Source: Aerococcus viridans (GTDB lineage: Bacteria > Bacillota > Bacilli > Lactobacillales > Aerococcaceae). From it: DNA of 64,000 nt. Of the stretch, positions 36,146 to 45,280 are shown piece by piece. The notes below the pieces were generated by a model. The model worked only from the letters and a program-made list of their open reading frames with translations. It was not told the DNA's origin and ran no database searches. The DNA lies in assembly GCF_001543285.1 (NCBI RefSeq), contig NZ_CP014164.1, forward strand, positions 682,001 to 746,000, read 5' to 3'. Position 1 is the first letter of the stretch, and every line of letters begins with the position of its first letter. Both the position numbers and the translations under genes were made by a program.

Positions 36146-37243
36146 ATGCGAATTTTACTTTCCGGTGGTGGGACTGGGGGGCATATCTACCCAGCCTTGG
36201 CCCTAAGAAAACAAATTTTAGCGCAATATCCGGATGCAGAATTTCTGTATGTGGGGACTGAAGGCGGTTTGGAATCAAGAATCGTGCCTAATGAAGGCGT
36301 CGATTTCAAAACTATCCAAATTCAAGGAATCAAACGGTCATTCTCTTTAGATAATGCCAGAACAGTTTATTACATGTTTGACAGTATACGTAAGGCAAAG
36401 CAAATCGTCCGCGATTTTAATCCGGATGTAGCGATTGGCACAGGTGGTTATGTCTGTGCGCCGGTTTTATATGCAGCTGCACGTACAGGTGTGCCAAGTA
36501 TTATCCATGAACAAAATTCCGTTGCCGGGATGACCAATAAGTTTTTAGCGCCTTTTATGGCAAAAATAGCTATTTGCTTTGAGGATGTAGCGAAAGATTT
36601 TAAACGATACGCTAACAAAGTAGTTTTCACAGGTAATCCGCGCGCCCAAGAGGTAGCGTCAATTTCAGACAAGGCAGATTTAACTACTTATGGTCTAGAA
36701 AACGGCAAGCCAACAGTATTGATTTTCGGTGGTAGTCGTGGCGCTTTACGGATCAACGAAACTGTTAAAGAAGCTATTCCGGCCTTTATCGAAAAAGATT
36801 ATCAAGTATTGATCGCTTCAGGGGATACTTATTACGAAGAATTCCAAGAAGCATTTACGGACTTTAACGAGTGGGGCAATGTCCAAATTGTTTCTTACAT
36901 CAATAACATGCCAGCCTTGTTCAACACCATTGACCTAGTTGTGTGTCGTTCAGGTGCAACAACAATGACTGAATTAACCGCTTTGGGGACACCGTCTATT
37001 TTGATTCCAAGCCCTAATGTAACAGCCAACCATCAGGAAATGAATGCGCGCTCTTTAGTGAAACACGATGGGGCCCGCATGATTTTAGAAAACGACTTAA
37101 ATGTTAAGGGATTTCTAGCTGAAATTGATGGCTTAATGGCTGACAAAAATGAACGGGACCGAATTGCGACGAATGCCCTGAACCAAGGGGTGCCAGATGC
37201 GGGTGACCGTTTAATCAAGATTATTGAAACGCTTGTGAAATAG
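36146..37243 (+). CDS. murG: UDP-GlcNAc:lipid I N-acetylglucosamine transferase MurG
   Basis: 365 residues. Makes lipid II on the inner face of the membrane. The N-terminal GGTGGHIYPALAL glycine loop, HEQNSVAGMTNKFLAP and the C-terminal VVCRSGATTMTELTALG and PSPNVTANHQEMNARSL are the MurG signatures. ATG 36146 has AAAAAGGAG 6-7 bases ahead. A longer frame from 35969 would run through the end of murD and is not likely to be used. Confidence 0.97.
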   Translation: MRILLSGGGTGGHIYPALALRKQILAQYPDAEFLYVGTEGGLESRIVPNEGVDFKTIQIQGIKRSFSLDNARTVYYMFDSIRKAKQIVRDFNPDVAIGTGGYVCAPVLYAAARTGVPSIIHEQNSVAGMTNKFLAPFMAKIAICFEDVAKDFKRYANKVVFTGNPRAQEVASISDKADLTTYGLENGKPTVLIFGGSRGALRINETVKEAIPAFIEKDYQVLIASGDTYYEEFQEAFTDFNEWGNVQIVSYINNMPALFNTIDLVVCRSGATTMTELTALGTPSILIPSPNVTANHQEMNARSLVKHDGARMILENDLNVKGFLAEIDGLMADKNERDRIATNALNQGVPDAGDRLIKIIETLVK

Positions 37244-37286
37244 GAAGTCCTTTTTCCAAATAAATAGATAGAAAGGGGGCATGATG

Positions 37287-38669
37287 ATGGATTGGGAAGA
37301 AGATGAGCGCATTCGCCAAGAGAAACGGGAGAGAAGACGCCGTTTACATGATAAATTAGCTAAAAATGGTCGAACAGACGTAGACAGAAGGCAAGATAAA
37401 AGTGCGAACAAGTCAAACCAAGATGACCTGCAAAATGGCGTGAATAGCAGTCATCAATACGAAGATCAGGACCAAGCTATGCTTGAAAAGAAACAAGTAG
37501 CGTCAAATATAAATAAGCAAAAAAGTAGCAAGCAAAAACCTGTGATGAAAAAAGCAAAACAAAAACCCAAGTGGGGATTGTCTAAATTCAACATAAAAAG
37601 CAAAGCGAATTCGAAGAAACAAAAGCAACTGGTGACAAGTAATCAGGGGATGCCTCCAGTTAAGAAGGTAAAAAAAAGTGGACCGACTAATTGGAAAAGA
37701 ATGGTGCTATTATTGTTACCATTTGTAATTACATTAATTGTGGCCGGTTACTATGCTTCACCCCTTAATCATGTGGCTTCAATCACTGTTGAAGGTGTGG
37801 AGGATACAGAAAGCGTGAATTTATATCCCCTAAATGAAGGAATGTCAGTGACAGATTTGAAAAATTCTAAGGGTGAGGTGGAACAAGCTATTGTAAACCA
37901 AAATCCTTCGGTCAAGTCAGCAACTGTGAACGTATCGGATTGGAATAAAGTAGCTGTGAACGTGTCAACCTACCGCCAGTTGGGGTACATCCAGATTGCG
38001 GACTTTTTCTACCCATTACTAGAAAATAATGAAATCATCGACACACCACTGCCATCACTTGAAAAAGCGTTACCCTTATTTGAAGGGTATGATATTGCTA
38101 ATAAAGATCAAAGAGCCAAGCTAACAGAAACGGTTAAGGCCCTATCAAGCCTGTCAGATGACATCATTCAAAAAACTTCCTTTGTGACTTATACAGGTGA
38201 TGAAAGTAATACTGACCGGATTGCCTTACAAATGGTTGACGGGAACGTGGTGAGAGGGTTTATTAGCTCAATTGGTGATCGGATGAGTTATTATAATGGT
38301 ATTGCCAGTCAATTGGACGGGCAAACGGGACTGATCGACATGGAAGTAGCCATTTATTTCACTGAATTAAACGATGGGAATAACCCTTACGCTTCAGAAG
38401 AAGAGAAGAAAGCTTATGATGAATCGGTGGCTGCAGAATCAAGGGCAGCGAGTGAAAGTGAAGCTAGCGAATTAGAAGATTCATCATCAGATTCAGCTAG
38501 TGAGTCAACAGATCGTTCTAGCAATGGATCAACTAGTGCATCAGATGATGAATCAGCATCATCTGGTGAGGCTAGTCAGGTTGAAAGTACTGATGCACAA
38601 GCAGCATCTTCTAATGTCGAAATGGGTGCAACAAGTGGAAATTCAGTTGTTGAATCAGGAAGTGAATAA
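37287..38669 (+). CDS. divIB: Cell division protein DivIB/FtsQ with long Ser-rich tail
   Basis: About 460 residues. A very basic cytoplasmic part (1-135) is followed by one membrane helix (MVLLLLPFVITLIVAGYYAS). A POTRA domain (LNHVASITVEGVEDTESVNL onward) and a beta domain (about 235-370) follow, then a C-terminal tail of about 90 residues made mostly of Ser, Glu, Ala, Asp and Thr. Three ATG codons stand in tandem (37281, 37284, 37287). The last has the best distance from AAAGGGGG. It is the septal partner of FtsL and DivIC. Confidence 0.88.
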   Translation: MDWEEDERIRQEKRERRRRLHDKLAKNGRTDVDRRQDKSANKSNQDDLQNGVNSSHQYEDQDQAMLEKKQVASNINKQKSSKQKPVMKKAKQKPKWGLSKFNIKSKANSKKQKQLVTSNQGMPPVKKVKKSGPTNWKRMVLLLLPFVITLIVAGYYASPLNHVASITVEGVEDTESVNLYPLNEGMSVTDLKNSKGEVEQAIVNQNPSVKSATVNVSDWNKVAVNVSTYRQLGYIQIADFFYPLLENNEIIDTPLPSLEKALPLFEGYDIANKDQRAKLTETVKALSSLSDDIIQKTSFVTYTGDESNTDRIALQMVDGNVVRGFISSIGDRMSYYNGIASQLDGQTGLIDMEVAIYFTELNDGNNPYASEEEKKAYDESVAAESRAASESEASELEDSSSDSASESTDRSSNGSTSASDDESASSGEASQVESTDAQAASSNVEMGATSGNSVVESGSE

Positions 38670-38783
38670 AGTGGCGAAATTATGTGAAAGCAATTAAAAT
38701 CATTTGCGAGTAGGAAAACGTCATCACTATTGATAGACCGTGGCTATGTCAACAATTTCTATTAGAAACTAACGGTAATTCCG

Positions 38784-38812
38784 TTGGTAATTAGTGCTGT
38801 CTATGTTAAAAT
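38784..38812 (+). promoter_or_regulatory. Promoter of ftsA-ftsZ
   Basis: TTGGTA (38784-38789), a 17-base spacer, TAAAAT (38807-38812), 49 bases before ftsA. A small hairpin AACGG-TAATT-CCGTT (38771-38785) overlaps its -35 edge. The 191-base gap after divIB, wide for this cluster, agrees with a separate start here. Confidence 0.6.
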
Positions 38813-38860
38813 AGTAACGATACGATTAAATATTAAATTTTCTAGGAGGTTTCAATAAAC

Positions 38861-40300
38861 ATGGTTCAGCCAGAAATTTTTGCAAGTTTAGATATTGGAA
38901 CCACTTCAATAAAAGTAGTAGTTGCAGAATATGTAAACCAACAAATTAATGTTATTGGAGTAGGTCACGAGCGGTCACAAGGACTCAGTAGAGGTGTGAT
39001 TGTAGATATTGATAAGACTGTTGAGTCTATCAAGCGCGCAATTAAAAAAGCCGAACAAAAAGCAAATTATACAATTAATGACGTCATTGTAGCCGTTCCT
39101 AGTAATCAGGTGAACATCGAACCTTGTTACGGTATGATCGCAGTGTCAAATGACAACAGAGAGATTACAGATAAGGACGTCAAAAACGTTTTAGCGGCAG
39201 CAAAAGTTCGTTCAGTACCAGCTGAAAGAGAAATTATTTCAGTGATGCCGGAGGAATTCATTGTTGATGGCTTTGACAACATTAAAGACCCACGTGGTAT
39301 GATTGGTGTCAGACTAGAGTTATACGCTAGTTTGGTCACTGGTCCAAAAACACTTGTTCATAATATTCGTCGTTGTGTGGCAATGGCAGGATTGAATATT
39401 CGGGACCTAGTTGTCCAATCTTATGCAAATGCATACGCTGCGATGAGTAAGAGTGAACGTGAGTTTGGGACAATCTTAATTGACATGGGTGGCGGACAAA
39501 CAAGTGTGTCTGTATTCCACGATGATCAATTGAAATTTGCGACAGTTGACCACGAAGGTGGGGAACTTGTTACAAAAGATATCTCAACTATATTGAATAC
39601 CTCAATTGAAAACGCTGAACAAATAAAATTAGAATATGGCTATGCTTTACCTAAAGATACGAACGATTCAGAATTCTTCCCAGTTGAAACGATTGGTAAG
39701 GCGAATCCAGAACGTGTGAGTGAGCATTACTTAGCTGAAATTATTGAAGCTCGGGAACGTCAAATATTCGAAACATTGAAAAAACCTCTAGATAAAATCG
39801 AAGCCTTTGCTTTACCAGGTGGCATTATTGTGACCGGTGGGGCAGCATCATTACCTGGTGTATTAGATTTAGCTGAAGAAGTGTTTGGCCATGAAGTGCG
39901 TTATTACATCCCAGAATATGTTGGTTTGCGTAACCCAATCTTTACCACAGCTGTTGGTTTAATTCAATATGTGGCACAGTTGGATGATATCCATCATTTA
40001 GCACAAGATAACGGGCAACAAGTAAAAGTCGCTCCAAGTACTCGGACTAGTCACCCAGCACCTGCTCGTAGTGAACCAGTTGCTAGCACAAAGCAAACAG
40101 AATCAGTTGACAATTACAAGCAAGTAAATGATGATAGTGAAAACGATAAACCTAGCGTATCGCCTTCTAATACTGAACAAACTTATTATGAAGAAAGACC
40201 AGCTAGCCAATACGATGAATTAAATGACGAAACTGAAACGGGCGAAGAAGAAAGCCCAGTTGATAAAATTAAAAATTTCTTCAAAGACTTTTTTGTTTAA
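38861..40300 (+). CDS. ftsA: Cell division protein FtsA
   Basis: 479 residues of the actin fold that tether FtsZ to the membrane. ASLDIGTTSIKVVV is the phosphate-1 loop, IDMGGGQTSVSVF phosphate-2, and VTGGAASLPG the adenosine motif. The C-terminal 12 residues DKIKNFFKDFFV form the amphipathic membrane helix, separated from the core by a Ser/Glu/Asp-rich linker of about 80 residues. AGGAGG lies ahead of the ATG. Confidence 0.96.
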   Translation: MVQPEIFASLDIGTTSIKVVVAEYVNQQINVIGVGHERSQGLSRGVIVDIDKTVESIKRAIKKAEQKANYTINDVIVAVPSNQVNIEPCYGMIAVSNDNREITDKDVKNVLAAAKVRSVPAEREIISVMPEEFIVDGFDNIKDPRGMIGVRLELYASLVTGPKTLVHNIRRCVAMAGLNIRDLVVQSYANAYAAMSKSEREFGTILIDMGGGQTSVSVFHDDQLKFATVDHEGGELVTKDISTILNTSIENAEQIKLEYGYALPKDTNDSEFFPVETIGKANPERVSEHYLAEIIEARERQIFETLKKPLDKIEAFALPGGIIVTGGAASLPGVLDLAEEVFGHEVRYYIPEYVGLRNPIFTTAVGLIQYVAQLDDIHHLAQDNGQQVKVAPSTRTSHPAPARSEPVASTKQTESVDNYKQVNDDSENDKPSVSPSNTEQTYYEERPASQYDELNDETETGEEESPVDKIKNFFKDFFV

Positions 40301-40323
40301 TTTAATTACCAGGAGGATATAAA

Positions 40324-41592
40324 ATGGATATGGAATTCGAATACGAAAACATGGATATGAATAACGCATCAATCAAGGTAGTTGGTGTCGGTGGTGGTGG
40401 TAACAACGCGGTTAACCGTATGATCGAAGAGAACGTACGTGGCGTTGAATTTATCGTAGCAAACACTGATACACAAGCTTTGAAAAACTCAAGAGCTGAT
40501 ATTAAAATCCAACTTGGACCTAAATCGACTCGTGGTTTAGGTGCTGGTGCTCAACCAGAAGTTGGGGCTAAAGCTGCTGAAGAATCAGAAGACCAAATCC
40601 GCGAAGCATTACAGGGTGCTGACTTAATCTTCATCACTGCCGGAATGGGTGGTGGTACTGGTACTGGTGCAGCGCCAATCGTAGCCCGTATCGCTAAAGA
40701 GGAAATCGGCGCTTTAACTGTTGGTGTTGTAACTCGTCCGTTCACTTTTGAAGGACCAAAACGTGGTCGCTCTGCTGCTCAAGGTATCGCAGAAATGAAA
40801 CAACACGTGGATACTTTAGTAACTATCTCAAACAACCGTCTATTAGAAATCGTTGACAAGAAAACACCTATGCGTGAAGCATTTGGTGAAGCTGACAACG
40901 TATTACGTCAAGGTGTTCAAGGTATCTCTGACTTGATTACGGCACCTGGTTACGTAAACTTAGACTTCGCTGACGTTCGTACAGTAATGGCTGACCAAGG
41001 TACTGCTTTAATGGGGATCGGTGCTTCTACTGGTGAAAACCGTACAGCTGAAGCAACCAAGAAAGCTATCTCATCTCCATTATTAGAAGTGTCTATTGAT
41101 GGTGCTGAGCAAATCCTATTAAACATTAAAGGTGGCGACGACTTAACATTATTCGAAGCACAAGATGCAGCGGATATCGTGGCAGCAGCTTCTTCTTCAG
41201 AAGTAAATATCATCTTTGGTACTACAATTGCTGAAAACTTAGAAGACGAAGTTATCGTAACGGTTATCGCAACTGGTATTGATACTGAAAAACGTCGCGA
41301 TGAAAAACGCGCTAAACGTTCTGGTGGCCACTCAGCTTTCCAACAAAGTTCAGGTCGCGACTTCGCTAACCAACCAGACAACTTTAAAGAAAAACAAGTG
41401 ACTGAACGTCGCCAAGAAGAAAACCGCGACATATTCAGTGACTTCGACAGCAGCCGTTATGAAGATTCAAACCGTTCACGCAGAACTTTTGATGACGCAC
41501 CATCTGCACCTGTAGAAAATGATTACTCATCACACAACTCAGATGACGATGAGTTAGATACACCGCCATTCTTCAGAAAGCGTCGTCGTTAA
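40324..41592 (+). CDS. ftsZ: Cell division protein FtsZ
   Basis: 422 residues of the tubulin-like GTPase that forms the Z-ring. [14 protein letters not shown], the tubulin signature [10 protein letters not shown] (about residues 107-116), and [11 protein letters not shown] are clear. A charged linker (about 325-405) leads to the C-terminal peptide [14 protein letters not shown] that binds FtsA and SepF. The codon choice is strongly biased, as for a highly expressed gene. AGGAGG site. It follows ftsA by 23 bases. Confidence 0.98.
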   Translation: MDMEFEYENMDMNNASIKVVGVGGGGNNAVNRMIEENVRGVEFIVANTDTQALKNSRADIKIQLGPKSTRGLGAGAQPEVGAKAAEESEDQIREALQGADLIFITAGMGGGTGTGAAPIVARIAKEEIGALTVGVVTRPFTFEGPKRGRSAAQGIAEMKQHVDTLVTISNNRLLEIVDKKTPMREAFGEADNVLRQGVQGISDLITAPGYVNLDFADVRTVMADQGTALMGIGASTGENRTAEATKKAISSPLLEVSIDGAEQILLNIKGGDDLTLFEAQDAADIVAAASSSEVNIIFGTTIAENLEDEVIVTVIATGIDTEKRRDEKRAKRSGGHSAFQQSSGRDFANQPDNFKEKQVTERRQEENRDIFSDFDSSRYEDSNRSRRTFDDAPSAPVENDYSSHNSDDDELDTPPFFRKRRR

Positions 41593-41593
41593 T

Positions 41594-42274
41594 ATGACAA
41601 TTCGCAATAACGTGCAGTCTATTGAGGGCATTATTGCAAATGCACAACAATCATCAGCGTTATCGTCCAGTGATGTGACGCTGATTTGTGTTTCTAAGTA
41701 CCATTCAATAGATGAAGCAAACACAGTATATGATGCAGGCGTGAGACATTTTGCAGAAAATCGTCCAGAAGGCTTTCAGGAAAAATCTGCAGCTATGGCA
41801 GATGATATTGTATGGCATTTAATTGGCACCTTGCAAACTCGTAAGGTCAAAGATGTCATTAATGAAATCGACTATTTCCATGCTCTTGACCGGATAAAAC
41901 TGGCCAAGGAGATTAACAAGCGGGCGGATAAGGTCATTAAATGTTTCCTACAGGTCAATGTTTCTGGCGAGGAATCTAAGCACGGTATTGCACCGACTGA
42001 GATTGCTGCCTTTATCGAAGCAGTGGCGGAGTTCCCTAAAGTAAAGATTGTGGGCTTGATGACGATGGCGCCGATTGATGCTAGTGAGGAAGAAATTCAC
42101 GGCTATTTTGCCAACTTACGTCAATTGCGCGACCAAGTGCAAGCTATGGGTAAAGCCTATGCACCATGCCAACATTTGAGCATGGGGATGTCAGGTGATT
42201 ACCCGATTGCGGTCGCTGAGGGCGCTGATTTTGTCAGAGTAGGTTCAGCTATATTTAACACAGAAACCGAGTAA
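41594..42274 (+). CDS. ylmE: YggS/YlmE family pyridoxal phosphate-binding protein
   Basis: 226 residues of the PLP-binding TIM-barrel family (PLPHP) that keeps free pyridoxal phosphate in balance. The PLP lysine is Lys35 in CVSKYHSID. Other motifs: WHLIGTLQTRK, QVNVSGEESKHGI and LSMGMSGDYPIAV. The start codon follows the ftsZ stop by one base, so it is coupled. The position between ftsZ and sepF is the usual one. Confidence 0.93.
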   Translation: MTIRNNVQSIEGIIANAQQSSALSSSDVTLICVSKYHSIDEANTVYDAGVRHFAENRPEGFQEKSAAMADDIVWHLIGTLQTRKVKDVINEIDYFHALDRIKLAKEINKRADKVIKCFLQVNVSGEESKHGIAPTEIAAFIEAVAEFPKVKIVGLMTMAPIDASEEEIHGYFANLRQLRDQVQAMGKAYAPCQHLSMGMSGDYPIAVAEGADFVRVGSAIFNTETE

Positions 42275-42289
42275 ACGGAGGCGTCCAAT

Positions 42290-42862
42290 ATGGGTTTTAA
42301 AGACTTTTTTGCAAATTTCTTTGACAATGAAGATGATTTTGAAGAAGACTACTATGAGCAAGAGTCGGTTGATACTAGTGATTCAAAGCAGTTTGAAGCG
42401 TCAGTTGCTGAAAATCCATCTAAAGCTGCTCAGACCAGTCAAACAAACTTTACATTTGAACAACCAACTAAGGAGCAAAACAAAACGATGGCAAACGATG
42501 CAACGCGAAATAATGTAGTGAATTTAAGTGAGTCTCGTAAAAACGTGGCAACAGTAGAAATTTTTAAACCACGCATTTTTGCTGAAGCTGAGCGAATCAG
42601 TCAATCACTTTTGGGCGGTAAATCAGTGGTTTTAAACTTGGCACAAATGTCAGATGAAGATGCACGTCGATTTGTCGATTATATGACAGGTGTTGTGTAT
42701 GCCATTAATGGCGACTTACAACGTGTAGCCACTGACGTATTTATTGCCGTACCAGAAACCGTACAAATTGAAGGTTTGTATGAAGAATATACAAATACAC
42801 ATGGCAAGGCATCTCGCGACCGTGGTAATATTTGGGATCGAGAGGGGGAGAGTCGTGAATAA
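42290..42862 (+). CDS. sepF: Cell division protein SepF
   Basis: 190 residues. The N-terminal MGFKDFFANFF is the amphipathic membrane helix, followed by an acidic linker to about residue 85. The SepF core (VEIFKPRIFAEAERISQSL to QRVATDVFIAVPETVQI) forms rings that bundle FtsZ filaments. The last 8 bases overlap the ylmG start. Confidence 0.94.
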   Translation: MGFKDFFANFFDNEDDFEEDYYEQESVDTSDSKQFEASVAENPSKAAQTSQTNFTFEQPTKEQNKTMANDATRNNVVNLSESRKNVATVEIFKPRIFAEAERISQSLLGGKSVVLNLAQMSDEDARRFVDYMTGVVYAINGDLQRVATDVFIAVPETVQIEGLYEEYTNTHGKASRDRGNIWDREGESRE

Positions 42863-43106
42863 TTTAGTGAACATTCTTCAAGATTTAATCTATGTCTATA
42901 CACTAGTGTTAGTGATATATGCTTTATTATCTTGGTTCCCAGGAGCTAGAGATTCTAAATTTGGTCAAATCATTGACCGACTAGCATACCCTTATTTATC
43001 ATTCTTTGATAGTATCCTACCTAGTTTAGGAGGCATTTCATTTTCAGTGATTGTGGGTGTACTTGTCTTACAATTAGCTTCTAATGGCTTAAATATTTTA
43101 CGTTAA
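42855..43106 (+). CDS. ylmG: YggT family membrane protein YlmG
   Basis: 83 residues with two membrane helices (about 10-26 and 61-80) and the family motif LLSWFPGAR between them. Proteins of this family take part in cell shape or division and, in plastids, nucleoid distribution. The biochemical role is open. The start is GTG at 42855 with AGGGGGAG 5-12 bases ahead, overlapping sepF. A longer frame from 42744 would lie wholly inside sepF. Confidence 0.9.
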   Translation: MNNLVNILQDLIYVYTLVLVIYALLSWFPGARDSKFGQIIDRLAYPYLSFFDSILPSLGGISFSVIVGVLVLQLASNGLNILR

Positions 43107-43134
43107 CCATAACAATAATAACTTTTAAATTAAA

Positions 43135-43167
43135 CGGGTAGGTCTAGGTATCTACCCGATTTTTTTG
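43135..43167 (+). terminator. Terminator after ylmG
   Basis: CGGGTAG (43135-43141) pairs with CTACCCG (43152-43158), followed by A and seven to eight T. A TATAAT at 43168-43173 follows at once and could be the -10 box of a promoter for ylmH, with a weak -35 inside the hairpin. Confidence 0.8.
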
Positions 43168-43209
43168 TATAATAGAACTAAGTAACTGATAGAAAGGGAT
43201 GGACAACTC

Positions 43210-44001
43210 TTGGCAAACTATGAAGTTTTACAACACTTTCAACCAGACGAACATGCCTTTGTTGAAAAAGTGACGGACTGGATGAATCTGGTCTTAGACC
43301 AATATGCACCGGTAGTGACCCCGTTTTTGAATCCAAGAGAAGTGGCCATTGTATCAATGATCATTGGCCAAGACGATGAAATTCATTATGAATTTTTCGG
43401 TGGCTATCCGAATGCGGAGAATCAACGGTGTGTATTAGCGCCGACTTATTACGAAATTCAACCGGCTGATTTTGAAATTACCCCCTTTGATATTCATTAT
43501 GCCAGTAAGTTCAATACGATTGAGCACCGGCAAATTCTTGGCACAATTCTAGGACAAGGGGTTGAACGTAACCGTATCGGAGATATTATCCAGGCTGGGG
43601 AGAAATGGCAATTCTTTGTCGATGAAAAAATCGCCGATTTTCTTAGCTTTGAAATGGATAAGATAGGTGGCTCCAAAGTCAGGTTAGTGAAAATTGATCA
43701 TTTTGACCAAATTAGTCAACCAAAATCTGACTGGCAACCCATGGAAATCACACTTTCTTCATTAAGATTTGATACGATAATTTCAGATGGATTTAGAATC
43801 CCAAGAGCGAAGGCCAAGTCACTGATTGAGGGTGGCGCTGCTAAACTCAATTGGGCGCAAGTGCAAGACGCGAAAAGGCAGTTAAATCCAGGGGACATTG
43901 CTTCAGTACGAGGCTATGGCCGATTGAAATATGTGGCTACCCAAATGGAAACCAAAAAGGGTAAGATTAGAGTAGCGATTGAGATCATTAAAAACAAATA
44001 G
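43210..44001 (+). CDS. ylmH: YlmH family S4-domain RNA-binding protein
   Basis: 263 residues. The S4 domain at the C-terminus (about 180-245) shows FDTIISDGFRIPRAKAKSLI and GDIASVRGYGRLKYV. The N-terminal part, with FGGYPNAENQRCVLAP, is specific to YlmH. YlmH binds stalled 50S-peptidyl-tRNA complexes in ribosome rescue in Bacillus. The start is TTG at 43210 with AAAGGGAT ahead at a rather long distance. It leads directly to divIVA. Confidence 0.92.
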   Translation: MANYEVLQHFQPDEHAFVEKVTDWMNLVLDQYAPVVTPFLNPREVAIVSMIIGQDDEIHYEFFGGYPNAENQRCVLAPTYYEIQPADFEITPFDIHYASKFNTIEHRQILGTILGQGVERNRIGDIIQAGEKWQFFVDEKIADFLSFEMDKIGGSKVRLVKIDHFDQISQPKSDWQPMEITLSSLRFDTIISDGFRIPRAKAKSLIEGGAAKLNWAQVQDAKRQLNPGDIASVRGYGRLKYVATQMETKKGKIRVAIEIIKNK

Positions 44002-44013
44002 GAGGCTAATTTT

Positions 44014-44925
44014 ATGCGCGCATCAGAAATTAAAAATATGAAATTTAAACAGAAAATCTCAGGTTACGGTAAAGCTGAGGTAGATGACTATTTGAATAAA
44101 GTCCGTGTCTCAATGGAGAAGTTAGAGGAACAAAATAAATCATTACAAGACCAATTAAACGAAGCGAATAAAGAATTGGATGCTGCCCACCGCAAGGAAG
44201 CGACAGTTAACCGTTCAATTTTTGTGGCCCAAGAAGCAGCTGACCGTTTGCGTGAAGAAGCGTTAAATGAAGCCTCTTTAATTGTAGAACGTGCTGAAGA
44301 AGAAGCCCGTCGTTTGCTTGCTGAAGCTGCTGAGAAAGCGGCTGTTATTAATACGGAAACAGATAATCTACAAGAAGCTGCTCGTACTTACTTGCACCAA
44401 TCTTTTGGTATGATTTTACAAGCCAAAGATATGTACGAAGACCCACGTTGGGAGAACTTATTCTTTGAAAAACCAGTTGGTGATGTGCTGACGCCACAAT
44501 TAGATGAAGTGGTGAAAGATTATGATCTACCAGTACGGTCAAATAAAGGGGAAGCAATCTTTGAGGCAGCTGCTGAAAAAGCTGAAAAAGAACAACGTAA
44601 AGAAGAGTTCTTTAACAATGATATTCCAGCTATTGCGCCAGTTTTTAGTGGTTTTGAAGACAGTGAACCGGTAGTAGAGGAAGCAGAAACAAGTGCTGTA
44701 GCAGAAAATGCTAGCGAATCTGTAGAAACTGCTTCATCAGAAAATACTGGTTCAGAAAATACACCTGATGCGGCTGAAGGAACACAAGCGGTAGCAACTG
44801 ATAATACTGATCAAACTGATACAAACCAGCCAACAACTGACGCGGAAGATGTGACAGACGAACTGGTACAATCCGAGTCAACAGAAGCTGATTTGACCAA
44901 TGCAGCAGATAAATCTGAAGAATAA
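44014..44925 (+). CDS. divIVA: DivIVA domain cell division protein
   Basis: 303 residues. An N-terminal DivIVA domain (ASEIKNMKFKQKISGYGKAE then VDDYLNKV) is followed by coiled coil to about residue 115. A middle segment and an acidic Thr/Glu/Ala-rich tail of some 90 residues come last. DivIVA marks the division site and curved membrane. In Bacillus the loop has FRGYD with a membrane-inserted Phe and Arg. Here the same place reads ISGYG, a notable change. Ribosome site AGGAGG, 12 bases after ylmH. Confidence 0.92.
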   Translation: MRASEIKNMKFKQKISGYGKAEVDDYLNKVRVSMEKLEEQNKSLQDQLNEANKELDAAHRKEATVNRSIFVAQEAADRLREEALNEASLIVERAEEEARRLLAEAAEKAAVINTETDNLQEAARTYLHQSFGMILQAKDMYEDPRWENLFFEKPVGDVLTPQLDEVVKDYDLPVRSNKGEAIFEAAAEKAEKEQRKEEFFNNDIPAIAPVFSGFEDSEPVVEEAETSAVAENASESVETASSENTGSENTPDAAEGTQAVATDNTDQTDTNQPTTDAEDVTDELVQSESTEADLTNAADKSEE

Positions 44926-44949
44926 TCAGGAGTATTTGCGCGACAAAAG

Positions 44950-44978
44950 TTGTTTTTACAATATTTTTATAGTAATAT
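44950..44978 (+). promoter_or_regulatory. Possible promoter of the T-box-ileS transcript
   Basis: TTGTTT (44950-44955), a 17-base spacer and TAATAT (44973-44978), placed just ahead of the T-box leader. Confidence 0.45.
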
Positions 44979-44984
44979 TATGAC

Positions 44985-45247
44985 GTATGGAAATAGAACA
45001 CGTAGAGTGGAACACAATAAATAACGTAATTGATCGAAAGAGAATCTATGTTAGCTGCGAATTAGAGCGAGAAAAGTTATTTATTATCATCCAGGAGTAG
45101 TTTGTTGAACAGGTAATGCGTTATTGCCCAAGTAGGTAAACCGTTGACTGCGATAAAGTTATTGAGTGTATACCGCATTATTTGTGGTATACGAAATCTG
45201 GGTGGTACCACGGTAGCTTCGTCCCTTTTGCGGACGGGGCTTTTTTT
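44985..45247 (+). ncRNA. T-box riboswitch leader of ileS
   Basis: The T-box sequence TGGGTGGTACCACGG (45199-45213) is followed by a terminator stem AGCTTCGTCC/GGACGGGGCT (45215-45240) and eight T. The terminator arm overlaps the T-box in the usual way, so uncharged tRNA-Ile pairing would favour the antiterminator. Stem I lies about 45000-45080. The isoleucine specifier ATC appears at 45032-45034 and again at 45043-45045, and I cannot tell which one is in the specifier loop. No reading frame is expected here: a frame entering the leader from ileS is not used. Confidence 0.92.
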
Positions 45248-45280
45248 ATTTCTAGGAAATCGATGAGGGGGCATTACGCG

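Noticed and set aside
45182..45280. N-terminal extension of ileS
   Set aside because: The frame runs through the T-box and its terminator. The protein family starts at the later ATG.
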